Assembly: GCF_000775615.1 (NCBI RefSeq)
Contig: NZ_AVPG01000018.1
Location: 1-64,000 of the forward strand
Direction: 5' to 3'
Length of the DNA stretch: 64,000 nt
Source of the DNA: Pontibacillus litoralis JSM 072002
GTDB taxonomy: Bacteria > Bacillota > Bacilli > Bacillales > BH030062
Shown: one piece after another, positions 1 through 9,170 of the stretch
How positions within the stretch are numbered: position 1 is the stretch's first letter
How the letters are laid out: each line of letters opens with the position of its first letter
Position numbers and translations under genes: made by a program
Notes under the pieces: generated by a model
Database searches by the model: none
What the model saw: only the letters and a program-made list of their open reading frames with translations
What the model was told of the DNA's origin: nothing

Positions 1-1
1 T

Positions 2-277
2 CTGTCTTGATAAAGATAATCCAAGGCGTTCCAAAGCTTTTTCTTGTCGATAAAGCGGCATACCATCTACGTACTTTTGTGACATTAAATACGCCATTGC
101 TGAAGGTGATGCTAAACTGCCTGGATACACAGGAAATGGTGATTTAGCGATTTGAATAGGTGTGTTCATTTCATGGCGTTCACAATGACGGCACCCATAG
201 ATATAACGCACGTGTTTTTTCACTTTGGCTTGCGCGGGGATAATCTCATGGTGTAGATTTAAATAATTTTCATCCAA
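2..277 (-). pseudogene. IS66-family transposase (TnpC) fragment, truncated
   Basis: Reading leftward from 277 to the window edge there is an open frame whose protein carries typical IS66 transposase features: HHEIIPAQAKVKKHVR, a CRHCE zinc-type pair, PGSLASPSAMAYLMSQKYVD and GMPLYRQEKALERLG. In full IS66 transposases (about 500 residues) this block follows an N-terminal region of 100 or more residues. Here an in-frame TAA at 278-280 sits just upstream and the preceding residues do not resemble the family, so the N-terminal part is missing. The gene continues past the left edge of the window. It is most likely a decayed insertion-sequence remnant downstream of guaA. Family call is confident; whether the rest is intact cannot be seen. 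Confidence 0.85.
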
Positions 278-370
278 TTAGCATAGAGCAAGTTTTAAGT
301 ATAGTGAAATCAAGAGAAACCAAGTTACTCTAGTGATGGTTACCGAAACGGTTACCAAAACAGAAAGCAG

Positions 371-405
371 AAGCCTAGAACGTCTTTAAATCAACGTCTA
401 GGCTT
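371..405. terminator. Inverted repeat downstream of guaA
   Basis: The arms AAGCCTAGAACGT and ACGTCTAGGCTT form a strong hairpin directly after the guaA stop. The T-rich tail is best on the plus strand (TTTCTTTTCT), while the minus strand has CTGCTTTCTGTTTT, so it may work in both directions, ending guaA and insulating it from the IS66 remnant. Confidence 0.7.
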
Positions 406-414
406 TCTTTTCTA

Positions 415-1953
415 CTATTCCCACTCAATTGTAGCAGGTGGCTTGCTCGTTACGTCATACACGATGCGGTTTACGTGATCGACTTCATTTACAATGCGAG
501 TAGAGATTCGTTCTAGTACGTCGTATGGAATGCGTGCCCAATCAGATGTCATGCCATCGATGGATGTAACGGCACGGATACCAATTGTATAATCATACGT
601 TCTGGCATCTCCCATGACGCCTACACTACGGAAGTCAGGCAACACCGTGAAATACTGCCAAATGTCACGCTCTAAACCAGATTTCTTGACTTCATCTCGT
701 AATACAGCATCTGATTCACGAACAATAGCTAATTTCTCTTCTGTAACTTCCCCTAATACACGGATGGCTAAGCCTGGTCCTGGGAATGGTTGACGCCATA
801 CAATATCGTCTGGTAATCCTAGCTCTGTTCCAAGGGCGCGTACTTCATCCTTAAACAGTGTGTCTAGTGGCTCGATTAGCTCGAATTGCATGTCCTCTGG
901 CAGTCCGCCAACATTGTGGTGGGACTTGATTGTTTGAGCTGTTTCTGTACCACTTTCGATAATATCTGTATAAAGCGTTCCTTGTGCTAAGAAGTCCATA
1001 TCCTTTAGCTTGTCGGCTTCATCGTCAAATACATAGATGAACTCGTTACCGATAATTTTTCGTTTCTTTTCAGGATCTGCTACCCCTTTTAGTTTGGATA
1101 GGAAGCGTTCTTGTGCATCTACTTTAATGACATTCATATGGAAGCCTTCACTGAATGTTTCCATTACTTGATCTGCTTCCCCTTTACGTAGTAAGCCATG
1201 ATCAACGAAAATACATGTCAGCTGATCCCCAATAGCGCGGTGAATTAATGCAGCAACGACGGAAGAATCAACCCCACCACTTAACGCACACAACACTTTA
1301 CGATCACCAACTTGTTGCTGAATCTTCTCCACTTCTATCTCAATAAAGCTTTCCATTGACCAGTTTGCTTCTGCTCCACACACGTCAAACACGAACTGCT
1401 TCAACAATTGATTTCCGTACTCTGTGTGACGCACTTCTGGGTGGAATTGAACACCATATAACTTGTTTTCCTCATTACTCATAGCAGCTATTGGACAAGA
1501 TGGGTTCACGGCATCGATTTGGAAGCCTTCAGGCGGTGCAATCACTTTATCTCGATGACTCATCCATACCGTTTGTTGTTCTGGCATATTTGCAAATAAT
1601 TTAGAACGGCCTTGCACAGTAATGTCTGCTTTTCCGTACTCACTTTCATTTGCACTGTCTACCTTGCCACCAAAATGATGAGACATTAGCTGCATGCCAT
1701 AACAAATGCCAAGAACGGGAATATCTAAATCAAACAATTCCGGGTCACATCGGAAGCTGTTCTCTTCATAAACGCTGTTTGGTCCTCCTGATAAAATAAT
1801 TCCGATTGGATTCATGCGTTTAATTTCTTCTGCTGTTAAACGGTGAGAGTGGAGTTCACTATACACCCCAAATTCACGGATTCTTCTCGTAATTAACTGA
1901 TTGTATTGGCTTCCAAAGTCTAATACAAGCACCATTTCATTCACTTGTGCCAT
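415..1953 (-). CDS. guaA: GMP synthase (glutamine-hydrolysing)
   Basis: Converts XMP to GMP with ATP and glutamine, the last step of guanine nucleotide synthesis, in the cytoplasm. The 512 residues match the usual family length. The N-terminal class I glutamine amidotransferase domain has the nucleophile Cys84 in GICYGMQL and the histidine in GVQFHPEV. The ATP-pyrophosphatase domain has the P-loop SGGVDSS near residue 225, and the C-terminal dimerisation domain follows. The start is preceded by AAGGAGTGGGATAAG. A guanine riboswitch with terminator lies in its 5' leader, so expression should fall when guanine is plentiful. The upstream genes yeaC-yeaD-yebA are in the same order as in B. subtilis, but guaA has its own promoter. 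Nothing in the protein is unusual. Confidence 0.98.
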   Translation of the reverse strand: MAQVNEMVLVLDFGSQYNQLITRRIREFGVYSELHSHRLTAEEIKRMNPIGIILSGGPNSVYEENSFRCDPELFDLDIPVLGICYGMQLMSHHFGGKVDSANESEYGKADITVQGRSKLFANMPEQQTVWMSHRDKVIAPPEGFQIDAVNPSCPIAAMSNEENKLYGVQFHPEVRHTEYGNQLLKQFVFDVCGAEANWSMESFIEIEVEKIQQQVGDRKVLCALSGGVDSSVVAALIHRAIGDQLTCIFVDHGLLRKGEADQVMETFSEGFHMNVIKVDAQERFLSKLKGVADPEKKRKIIGNEFIYVFDDEADKLKDMDFLAQGTLYTDIIESGTETAQTIKSHHNVGGLPEDMQFELIEPLDTLFKDEVRALGTELGLPDDIVWRQPFPGPGLAIRVLGEVTEEKLAIVRESDAVLRDEVKKSGLERDIWQYFTVLPDFRSVGVMGDARTYDYTIGIRAVTSIDGMTSDWARIPYDVLERISTRIVNEVDHVNRIVYDVTSKPPATIEWE

Positions 1954-2069
1954 CTTATCCCACTCCTTTTATATATCTTTAAAGAGGTCTCTTATTGAGA
2001 GGCTCTTCCGTTCTTACGCTTCCCCAACTATTTTACTTCATATCTCGGCGCTTCACTAGACTACGCACC

Positions 2070-2119
2070 AAAAAAAAGAGACTTCTACCTCCAAATAGAT
2101 ATAGGAAGGCAGAAATCTC
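2070..2119 (-). terminator. Riboswitch-controlled intrinsic terminator of guaA leader
   Basis: On the minus strand GAGATTTCTGCCTTCC (2119-2104) pairs through G-C, A-U and G-U pairs with GGAGGTAGAAGTCTC (2092-2078), followed by eight T. An alternative antiterminator pairs the sequence at 2155-2140 (GAAGGCAGAACGTCAT) with GATGAGATTTCTGCCTTC at 2122-2105. That pairing uses the 3' strand of the aptamer P1 stem, so ligand binding would free the terminator. This is a standard off-switch layout. Confidence 0.88.
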
Positions 2120-2149
2120 ATCATTTCAAAATACACAAATGACGTTCTG

Positions 2150-2220
2150 CCTTCATAGTCAGAACATTTGTGGTGTTCCGGTAGAGACTCTCAGCCCGTA
2201 TTGCCGAGGATATATGAAGG
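2150..2220 (-). promoter_or_regulatory. Guanine riboswitch (purine aptamer) upstream of guaA
   Basis: The minus strand shows the purine aptamer: P1 arms CCTTCATATA and CTATGAAGG, the J1-2 core TATCCTC, an ACGGGCTGAGAGTCTCTACCGG segment around P2, and a P3 loop region ACACCACAAATGTTCT. The specificity base between P3 and P1 (TGACTATG) is C, which in known purine riboswitches pairs with guanine rather than adenine. It lies between a sigma-A type promoter and the leader terminator of guaA. Confidence in the class is high; guanine over adenine rests on that single base. Confidence 0.92.
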
Positions 2221-2243
2221 GGTATTTTTATTAGGTTGAACTC

Positions 2244-2272
2244 ATTCTATCAACCGTTACATAACCGGTCAA
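2244..2272 (-). promoter_or_regulatory. Sigma-A type promoter of guaA
   Basis: TTGACC (2272-2267) and TAGAAT (2249-2244) are separated by 17 bases on the minus strand, about 25 bases before the riboswitch aptamer. The -35 box overlaps the stop codon of the upstream gene. It gives guaA a promoter independent of the yeaC-yebA operon. Confidence 0.75.
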
Positions 2273-4479
2273 GATAGTGTTTTGTTTATTAAATCTTCCC
2301 ATAATTCTGTGACTTCATCCCACGGCAAGTTTTGCTCATTTCTATTGTACAATAAACGCTCATACTGATGTGTAAGCCGGCTCATTTGATTCGATTGAAA
2401 ATAGCGGTCAATCTCCATAGCATATTCCCGTAACGTCTGTCCTTTATTGCGCTTTATTTTAAGCTTTGCTGCTGCTACTTTCATCAAAAAGAAATAACTA
2501 TCGGTGAATGTAGATGCATTGGGGTTACGTAAGAATCGACGTCGATAGTACATACGCATCAACGGAAAACGATATACATACAACGCTATACTTGTTACTA
2601 CAGCAATAATCAAGATAAAGACCAACACTCGGTTACGTAACAACGTGCCGCTTGTCTCCTCTTCCTTTTCGTCAGATAGTTCTTCTTCTAATTGTTGCAA
2701 TTCTGGTTTCTCTTGCTCTTCTTCGTTCAACTTCTCTTTCAACTCTTCTGTTACCTCTTCCCGCTCCTCTTCATCTATTTCATCCGTGTAGAATTCCGTA
2801 TGGTTCCCAAACCCTTTCGTTGGTTCAAACGGCACCCAACCAATTTGAGGAAAATAGACTTCCACCCATGAGTGGGCATTTTCACTCTTCACCTCATAAA
2901 TGGTGTACGCTTTGCCATCATCCCCTGTAGCCGAATCGATTCGTTCGCCTCCTGTAAAACCTTTCGCCCATCTAGCTGGAATACCAACACTTCTTAGCAT
3001 AACTACCATAGAAGATGAATAATTATCACAATAGCCTACTTGTGAATCAAATAAAAATTGGTCAACATAATCTTCCTCTTCTTCTGGTACAGGTACGTCC
3101 TCTGTATCATAGCGAAACGCCGATGTTGCAAAATGCTCTTCAATTGCCTTCGCTTTGTCATAGCGATTGTCTTCCTCTTCTACTAAATTACGTGCTAAAT
3201 TCTCCACCCGATTTGGCAATGACTCTGGGAGCTGTGTGTACTGCTCTTCAATATCAAGCGGGTCCTCTTCTGAAGCTTGTTGCAACTGCTGATAGGAATA
3301 AGAAGGCTGATTATAGTCAATCTCATAGCTCCCTACCCGCACTGTCCTTCCATTTCGCATCGGCTGAATGACATTAGTTGTAGCATTAACATTATAGGAC
3401 ATCGCGCCACTCTGGTTTACTCGTTCAATGCCATATGGATATACTAATTTCGTAAAGCTTGCTTTATCAATCATCAAAACCGTAGCTGTTCGCTTCTCAG
3501 TTTCTACATTTTCTTGATTAAATGTTTGAATTGGTAATACTTCATCAGGATCAAAAGATTGAAATCTACCCTCTTCTGCATTGATCCACCCTTTCCCTGT
3601 ATAGAAATCCTTCGTTTCAATGCGCCAATAATGCTCTTCTTCTGCCGCCACTTGAAAGACGAGTGTATTGTCCTGTATGAATGAACCACCTAATTGTTCG
3701 TCGTTAGTACCATATCCAACCTTTTGTACTTTCTCATTAGAACCATCCAACCCTTCGGTAGCACTCTGGATAAACGGTACAGGATCCGGCCATTGTGACG
3801 TTAATTTCGGTGAAGCGTAACCAAGAATAGTAGCTCCGAGGATAAACATCACTAAAGGATACATCCACCCTTTAAAAAGCCGCTTATGCGCTACTGTGAT
3901 TTCCTCATCTTTTAATTCTTTCATAATCGATGAAACGCCCATTACGATTAAGGAAATCAGAAACACTCGTATAACAGACGCTTTCCCGTCAAAAACAGTA
4001 AAGGTATCTAACACGGTTACGTATACAAACGTTAAAATAACAAAGAAATGGATACGCTTCACGACAACAAACCAATAGTACAACAAATAGCTCATCAACC
4101 ATAACAGCACTAAAAATAAGATACTTCTAAAAAAGGGGGTAATTTGATCGAAGCGAAGTCCCATTATCATATCCCAGTTATACCGAAGCTGATCCTTGAT
4201 AGCAAAAAGCCATGAACTAGACAAGAAAGGTTCTGTCATAAACAACTGATCCACGACAAAAGCGAGACCTATCATTTTAAGCGGCGATCCAATATACCAC
4301 GGCACTCGTAGGAAAGAAATAATAAAGCAAAAGGCCGAATAGATAATGAATGCGGAAACATACTCGGTGTCTGTAATTTGCCGTAGCGGATATAGCCATT
4401 CCATAAAAAGGAGAAATCCACACAAGTATATAAATGATTCATATATCCACTGTCGCTTCGTATGCCATAAAGGATCCAT
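2269..4479 (-). CDS. yebA: Membrane transglutaminase-like protein (TgpA/YebA type)
   Basis: A 736-residue membrane protein. About six hydrophobic segments fill the first 220 residues, an extracellular transglutaminase-core domain follows, and one more membrane segment lies near residue 640 before a cytoplasmic DUF4129-like tail. The core shows the catalytic Cys in VGYCDNYSSSMVVMLRSVG near residue 480 and the His in NAHSWVEVYFPQIGW. A Glu-rich linker (about residues 580-635) precedes the last membrane segment. Its start overlaps the stop of the DUF58 gene (TAATG), so the two are translationally coupled. Together with the MoxR ATPase and DUF58 protein it forms the conserved yeaC-yeaD-yebA set next to guaA. 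The substrate is unknown; a role in envelope protein cross-linking or proteolysis is only inferred from the fold. Confidence 0.9.
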   Translation of the reverse strand: MDPLWHTKRQWIYESFIYLCGFLLFMEWLYPLRQITDTEYVSAFIIYSAFCFIISFLRVPWYIGSPLKMIGLAFVVDQLFMTEPFLSSSWLFAIKDQLRYNWDMIMGLRFDQITPFFRSILFLVLLWLMSYLLYYWFVVVKRIHFFVILTFVYVTVLDTFTVFDGKASVIRVFLISLIVMGVSSIMKELKDEEITVAHKRLFKGWMYPLVMFILGATILGYASPKLTSQWPDPVPFIQSATEGLDGSNEKVQKVGYGTNDEQLGGSFIQDNTLVFQVAAEEEHYWRIETKDFYTGKGWINAEEGRFQSFDPDEVLPIQTFNQENVETEKRTATVLMIDKASFTKLVYPYGIERVNQSGAMSYNVNATTNVIQPMRNGRTVRVGSYEIDYNQPSYSYQQLQQASEEDPLDIEEQYTQLPESLPNRVENLARNLVEEEDNRYDKAKAIEEHFATSAFRYDTEDVPVPEEEEDYVDQFLFDSQVGYCDNYSSSMVVMLRSVGIPARWAKGFTGGERIDSATGDDGKAYTIYEVKSENAHSWVEVYFPQIGWVPFEPTKGFGNHTEFYTDEIDEEEREEVTEELKEKLNEEEQEKPELQQLEEELSDEKEEETSGTLLRNRVLVFILIIAVVTSIALYVYRFPLMRMYYRRRFLRNPNASTFTDSYFFLMKVAAAKLKIKRNKGQTLREYAMEIDRYFQSNQMSRLTHQYERLLYNRNEQNLPWDEVTELWEDLINKTLS

Positions 4480-5738
4480 TACGTGTTCACCTCAAATACA
4501 TGTTTCGTCATTTCTTTCTCTGTTAGCACGTTGACCACTACACCACTTGCACGTAGTGTCTCAATCAATTGCCGTTCAGTAGCCTCTATCCTCTCTTGTG
4601 CATCTATATATACTAAGACAATTTGATTGTTCGATTGGATGAGTTGCAAAATGCTTTCCTGTAATGAAAGCGTTAATGAAGTCGTCACAAGCATGTACTT
4701 CCCACCACTTGCAACGTTACACTTCTCTTGTTGCAACCCCTCAGCAAACGTCCCACTCTTAGCTGGTTCCAACCGAGCTAACTGATAAGAGACTTGTTTT
4801 TCCTTCTCTTTAGAAACAGGCGATACAAACCGACTTTCACCAAGTATTAGAAATGTCATGTGAATATGATTTCGACCAAATTGTTGCACGAGTGAAGCGC
4901 ACATTTCCACACTCCCCTCAAACGCTAACGCTTTATCCGAATTAATTTCATAGGCATCTAGAATAAGAAAGAAGGAAGCATCTCTTTGCACGTCAAATTC
5001 TTTCGTCATCATCTTATTTTTTCTAGCAGTATTTTTCCAATCTATCCATGAAAAACGATCCCCTGGCACATAGTCGCGTATACCAGATACAATCGTAGTT
5101 TGCTTGCTCCTTTGTAAATGGACGGGCGCACTCCCTCCTTCATTGCGATGAAGCGCCTGATGTATGAATACGTCTCGCTTGGATGGATAGACAAGCACTT
5201 TTTCTCCGAGGGTTACATAATGGGTTTTCTTTACAAACCCGAGCAAATCTCCTACCTTCAATCGAACTGTGTGAAAGGTATGCTCTCCCCTCGGTAATTG
5301 GTCTAACGTATAGGAAAAGGTAAACTGCTTTCGAAACCACGGGAAAAGAATTCGTTTCACTTTGCGTTGTTGGAATAGAGCGCTAGGGTTACTAAGATAG
5401 TCATAGTTATTTGGATGTCCATTTAGTTTCATCATGGTGCCTGGAACATAGTCCTCTACGATGCAGTAATAAACAGGAAATGGAAACTCACGGCGAATAG
5501 TTACGGACACCGTAAGTGATTCACCTGAATGAAGAGTCGTTTGTGACAGCTTTCTCTCTAATTTCCAATGAGACAATGGGTAGAATACGAGTACGATTAA
5601 ATAAAGAAGAAAAGGAAGAAAGGCATAGAACAAAAACCAGCTAACGAATCCACCTTGAAACATAGCATACGCAAACAAAACAACTAATAAAACAACGACG
5701 AGCAGCATCTTACTAACAATCGAGATAAACTGCTTCAT
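4479..5738 (-). CDS. yeaD: DUF58 domain protein (YeaD-like)
   Basis: A 419-residue protein with two hydrophobic segments in the first 50 residues, then a beta-rich region, and the DUF58 signature around DYVPGDRFSWIDWKNTARKNKMMTKEFD (residues about 220-250, quoted in part). The C-terminal half is a von Willebrand A-like fold, as in other DUF58 proteins that work with MoxR ATPases. Its start lies inside the stop of the MoxR gene (ATGA overlap) and its end overlaps the start of the transglutaminase gene, so all three are made together. The biochemical role in Bacillaceae is unknown; the family is thought to act in assembly of envelope complexes. Confidence 0.88.
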   Translation of the reverse strand: MKQFISIVSKMLLVVVLLVVLFAYAMFQGGFVSWFLFYAFLPFLLYLIVLVFYPLSHWKLERKLSQTTLHSGESLTVSVTIRREFPFPVYYCIVEDYVPGTMMKLNGHPNNYDYLSNPSALFQQRKVKRILFPWFRKQFTFSYTLDQLPRGEHTFHTVRLKVGDLLGFVKKTHYVTLGEKVLVYPSKRDVFIHQALHRNEGGSAPVHLQRSKQTTIVSGIRDYVPGDRFSWIDWKNTARKNKMMTKEFDVQRDASFFLILDAYEINSDKALAFEGSVEMCASLVQQFGRNHIHMTFLILGESRFVSPVSKEKEKQVSYQLARLEPAKSGTFAEGLQQEKCNVASGGKYMLVTTSLTLSLQESILQLIQSNNQIVLVYIDAQERIEATERQLIETLRASGVVVNVLTEKEMTKHVFEVNT

Positions 5739-6691
5739 ATTTTACCTATTGGAATGGAAATGCGCTCTAATAACGAATGAATAAGGGACGTCGCTGTTGT
5801 ACGTTCATATTTAGCTTCATTAGTTAGAATAATGCGATGACTTAAAACAAATGGAGCTAAGTATTTCACATCATCGGGAATAACATAACCCCTTCCTTGA
5901 ATATATGCGTAGGCTTTTGCCGCTTTCATCAAGGCGATGGAACCCCGGGGACTAACGCCTAAATAAACAGAATCAAGCTGTCTCGTCGCAGAAGTGAGCT
6001 GCACGATATAGTGCTGAATAGATTGATTTACATGCACACCCTTCACTTCTTCTTGCATTTGAATTAATTCTTCCTTCGTCATCATCGCTTCTACGTCATC
6101 AATCGGGTGGTTACTGGACACAAGCTGGAGCATCTCCATTTCCTCTTGCTCTGTTGGATATCCCATTTGTAGCTTCAACAGAAAACGATCAAGCTGCGCC
6201 TCGGGCAATGGGTATGTCCCTTCATATTCAATCGGATTTTGTGTCGCCATCACAAAGAATGGGCGTTTCAACTCCATCGTATCTCCATCTACTGTTACGT
6301 GATGCTCTTCCATTCCTTCTAATAAAGCAGACTGGGTTTTCGGTGAAGTTCGATTAATCTCATCTGCTAATACGATATTTCCAAGCAATGGTCCAGGCCG
6401 AAATTCAAACTGCATGTCCTTCGGGTTATAAATGGAAACCCCCGTTACATCAGATGGCAACAAATCCGGTGTAAATTGAATCCGCTTAAATTCACAGTCT
6501 AACGATTTGGCCAGCGTGCGCACGAGCATCGTCTTTCCTACCCCTGGCACATCTTCAAGCAGAACATGTCCTTGTGCTAACAAAGCTACAACGCTTAACG
6601 TAGTCACTTCACTCTTGCCGATAATAACCTTTTGTACATTATTTAATAAATCCTGCACTTTTGAATGATAGAGAAACGTTTGCTGGGACAT
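5735..6691 (-). CDS. yeaC: MoxR-family AAA+ ATPase (YeaC-like)
   Basis: A 318-residue MoxR AAA ATPase, the usual length. The Walker A motif is DVPGVGKTMLVRTLAKS near residue 50, Walker B is LADEINRTSPKTQSALLE, and sensor 1 is ATQNPIEYEGTYPLPEAQ. The C-terminal lid domain contains SPRGSIALMKAAKAYA. AGGAGGAATATATAG precedes the start. First gene of the yeaC-yeaD-yebA operon; MoxR ATPases act as chaperone-like partners of DUF58/VWA proteins. The precise client is unknown. Confidence 0.93.
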   Translation of the reverse strand: MSQQTFLYHSKVQDLLNNVQKVIIGKSEVTTLSVVALLAQGHVLLEDVPGVGKTMLVRTLAKSLDCEFKRIQFTPDLLPSDVTGVSIYNPKDMQFEFRPGPLLGNIVLADEINRTSPKTQSALLEGMEEHHVTVDGDTMELKRPFFVMATQNPIEYEGTYPLPEAQLDRFLLKLQMGYPTEQEEMEMLQLVSSNHPIDDVEAMMTKEELIQMQEEVKGVHVNQSIQHYIVQLTSATRQLDSVYLGVSPRGSIALMKAAKAYAYIQGRGYVIPDDVKYLAPFVLSHRIILTNEAKYERTTATSLIHSLLERISIPIGKI

Positions 6692-6793
6692 CTATATATT
6701 CCTCCTAGTAATCTCATTAAATAAATTCATCTACATTTACTATACTATACACAGGTGGGATCAACGTAATACAATGCACACCATTTTTACCCA

Positions 6794-6826
6794 CAAAAAA
6801 ATCCCACTCTCGTTACAAGCGGGATT
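6794..6826 (-). terminator. Intrinsic terminator downstream of the VOC gene
   Basis: On the minus strand AATCCCGCT and AGTGGGATT form an imperfect stem with a short loop, followed by seven T. It ends the VOC gene about 130 bases after its stop and insulates the yeaC operon. Confidence 0.75.
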
Positions 6827-6959
6827 CATTTCTATATTATAACGTAACAATTGGTTTCTTCTCATAAACCATCAAAAAAGTAGTTTCGTATTATTTCAGA
6901 ATGCGCTAAAACCCACATACTAATCAGGATTTGTTGAAAGCTGTATTAAGTTCCTCCTA

Positions 6960-7358
6960 TTATTTAGGTAAATTTAATTGCCACGAAACTCCATAACGGT
7001 CATTTAACCAGCCAAATTTATTACTAAAGCCATAATCACCTATTGGCATAATTACTTGCCCACCTTCGTTCAGTTTCTGATAAAGATTGTCAATCTCTTC
7101 CTCAGTATGACAAGTAACAAATATTGAAAATGAAGGAGTGAAAGAAAACTGATGATTTATATTACTGTCTATGCACATAAATTCTTGACCTTTCAAAGTG
7201 AAAGTTGCCTGCATCACAGTTCCTTCATCCCCACTTTCATTTGAACCATATCGAACAATATTTGTAATTGTTGAATCCTCAATCAGTGATGTGTAAAAAT
7301 TCATTGCCTCTTCTGCTTTGCCCTCTTGAAACATTAAAAATGGTGTGACCTTTTCCAT
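6960..7358 (-). CDS. VOC superfamily (PhnB/glyoxalase-like) protein
   Basis: A 132-residue protein of the vicinal-oxygen-chelate fold, PhnB-like subgroup. It opens with KVTPFLMFQEGKAEEAMNFY, has a central FMCIDSN and ends with DRYGVSWQLNL, as in small PhnB/3-demethylubiquinone-methyltransferase-type proteins. AAAGGAGTAGATGTATA precedes the ATG. Single gene with its own terminator. The substrate cannot be told from the sequence; relatives act in detoxification or antibiotic resistance, but most are uncharacterised. Confidence 0.85.
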   Translation of the reverse strand: MEKVTPFLMFQEGKAEEAMNFYTSLIEDSTITNIVRYGSNESGDEGTVMQATFTLKGQEFMCIDSNINHQFSFTPSFSIFVTCHTEEEIDNLYQKLNEGGQVIMPIGDYGFSNKFGWLNDRYGVSWQLNLPK

Positions 7359-7493
7359 TATACATCTACTCCTTTTAGTATCTACTCTCTAAATTATTAT
7401 TCTACCCTATCCATTCTTCAACAAATCCGCTACGTTAGTTCAATAACAAGTATTTCAAATAATAAAAACTTTTTTCAACACGCTTAGTTTCGG

Positions 7494-9146
7494 CTATCGT
7501 TCCGTATCAGTGTTAATGTTCTCATAAACCATTTCTCCATTTATAAAGGTTGCTTTAACTGTAATATCTTTAATCGTTTCAGGTTGTACTGCTACCGGAT
7601 CTTCTGCTAACACGACGAAATCCGCTTTCTTTCCAATTTCAATGCTACCGGAATGATCTTCTTCAAAGTTAAGCACCGCGCCATAAATCGTCATAGCCTT
7701 AAGAGCTGTTATTACATCAATGCGCTGCTCTGGCCCCAACGTTCTCCCTTCTCTCGTCGTTCGATTCACAGCAGCCCAGACAGAGAACAACGGTGAGATT
7801 GGAGTTACAGGACAATCTGAGTGTAACGTAAATAAAAGTTGATTGTTTACGGCTTCCGCCAATGGACTAATACGTTGCGCCCGCTCAGGCCCAAGAAAAA
7901 TTCGCTCATGACGATCTCCCCAATAATACACATGATTAATGAAAAAGGACCCAGCTACACCAAGTTGTCTCATTTTCTCAATATCTTCTGTTGTTGCTGA
8001 TTGGACATGTTCAATTCGATGGCGATGATCTGTGCGGGGATACTTATCAATGGCATAATAATAGGCATCCAAAATCGAACCAATCGCTCTGTCCCCATTG
8101 CCGTGTATCGTAATTCGGAAACCACGTTTATGAAGATCAAGCACTTCTTCCTGAAAAGGACCTTGCTCATGAATGAAGTCACCAAGCACATCGGGATACT
8201 TATGATACGGTTTTCGCAACGCGCCTGTTAACCCTTGAATGGACCCATCTTGAAACATTTTCACACTGTCAAGTTGCACTAACCCATCAGACCGTAACAT
8301 TAATTCTTCATTTAATTGTTCAGGCGTGTACAGACCGAAATGTGCACCTTCTCCAAGTAGGTAGTGCATCATCATTAAACGACTTCGCATCGGATTCACC
8401 CGTCGTTTTGCCGCTTGCACATGCGCTTTTAATTCATCTAATCCAGAAACTGCTGCATCTGAGTTCGTTGTAATACCTTGTGCAACATAGTCATTCGCTG
8501 CATCTTGCAAGGCATCTACCATTTCTTCTACCGTTGGAGCTGGAATTTTTTCAACGATAGGATTCATGGCTCCTGGCTCGTATAACACCCCATTTAATCG
8601 TCCGCGTTCATCTCTGCCAAAATGACCAGCATCCGGCTCTGTAGCAAAGTCATCTAATCCTGCATACTCGAGGGCAAGCGTATTAACAGAAGCTAAATGT
8701 CCAGAAATGTGCCTTACGATGACAGGATTCGAAGGGCAAGCTTGATCTAAATCCTTTCTAGTTAAATGTTTCCCTTCCGCAATCAATGTATCATCGAAAC
8801 CATATCCTTGAATCCATTCTCCATTTTTCGTTTCTGACGCCTTATTTGCAAGTAATTGAAGAACGTCATCTATCGATTCATTCAGTGGTGTACTACAATT
8901 CACGTGCTTTTTCAACAATCCATACATCAATATGTGATTGTGTGTGTCAATGAATCCAGGCAATAACGTATCGCCTTTTAAGTCAACTACTGTCATTTCG
9001 TCTGTAATCACAACGTCTTCTTCAGGTGGAATAGCGCCCTGCCAAACTCCCGTAATTACCCCATTTTCTACAGCTACACAGCCCGCTTGACTATTTCGTT
9101 CATCCATCGTCCATACATTTCCGTTAATAAACAATACCTCTACCAT
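7494..9146 (-). CDS. Amidohydrolase family protein (YtcJ-like)
   Basis: A 550-residue metal-dependent hydrolase of the amidohydrolase-3/YtcJ type, the usual length. The metal-binding motif is LLPGFIDTHNHILMYG near residue 65, with further ligand-type histidines in TIHGNGDRAIG and HRIEHVQSA, and SDCPVTPISPL near residue 425. The C-terminal strand region KKADFVVLAEDP and ATFINGEMVYEN completes the beta-sandwich seen in the superfamily. It follows the sodium:solute symporter by 24 bases, so the pair probably imports and hydrolyses one amide or cyclic amide compound. The substrate is not evident. Confidence 0.88.
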   Translation of the reverse strand: MVEVLFINGNVWTMDERNSQAGCVAVENGVITGVWQGAIPPEEDVVITDEMTVVDLKGDTLLPGFIDTHNHILMYGLLKKHVNCSTPLNESIDDVLQLLANKASETKNGEWIQGYGFDDTLIAEGKHLTRKDLDQACPSNPVIVRHISGHLASVNTLALEYAGLDDFATEPDAGHFGRDERGRLNGVLYEPGAMNPIVEKIPAPTVEEMVDALQDAANDYVAQGITTNSDAAVSGLDELKAHVQAAKRRVNPMRSRLMMMHYLLGEGAHFGLYTPEQLNEELMLRSDGLVQLDSVKMFQDGSIQGLTGALRKPYHKYPDVLGDFIHEQGPFQEEVLDLHKRGFRITIHGNGDRAIGSILDAYYYAIDKYPRTDHRHRIEHVQSATTEDIEKMRQLGVAGSFFINHVYYWGDRHERIFLGPERAQRISPLAEAVNNQLLFTLHSDCPVTPISPLFSVWAAVNRTTREGRTLGPEQRIDVITALKAMTIYGAVLNFEEDHSGSIEIGKKADFVVLAEDPVAVQPETIKDITVKATFINGEMVYENINTDTER

Positions 9147-9170
9147 TTTGTCCCCAACCTTTCCTATTCA

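Noticed and set aside
415-1953. guaA as target site of the Tn7-like element
   Set aside because: guaA is 47 kb away from the left end, and the target of TnsD should lie beyond tnsA, outside the window.
1995-2234. 79-residue plus-strand reading frame
   Set aside because: It runs opposite to the riboswitch and terminator of guaA, has no ribosome binding site and no coding character.
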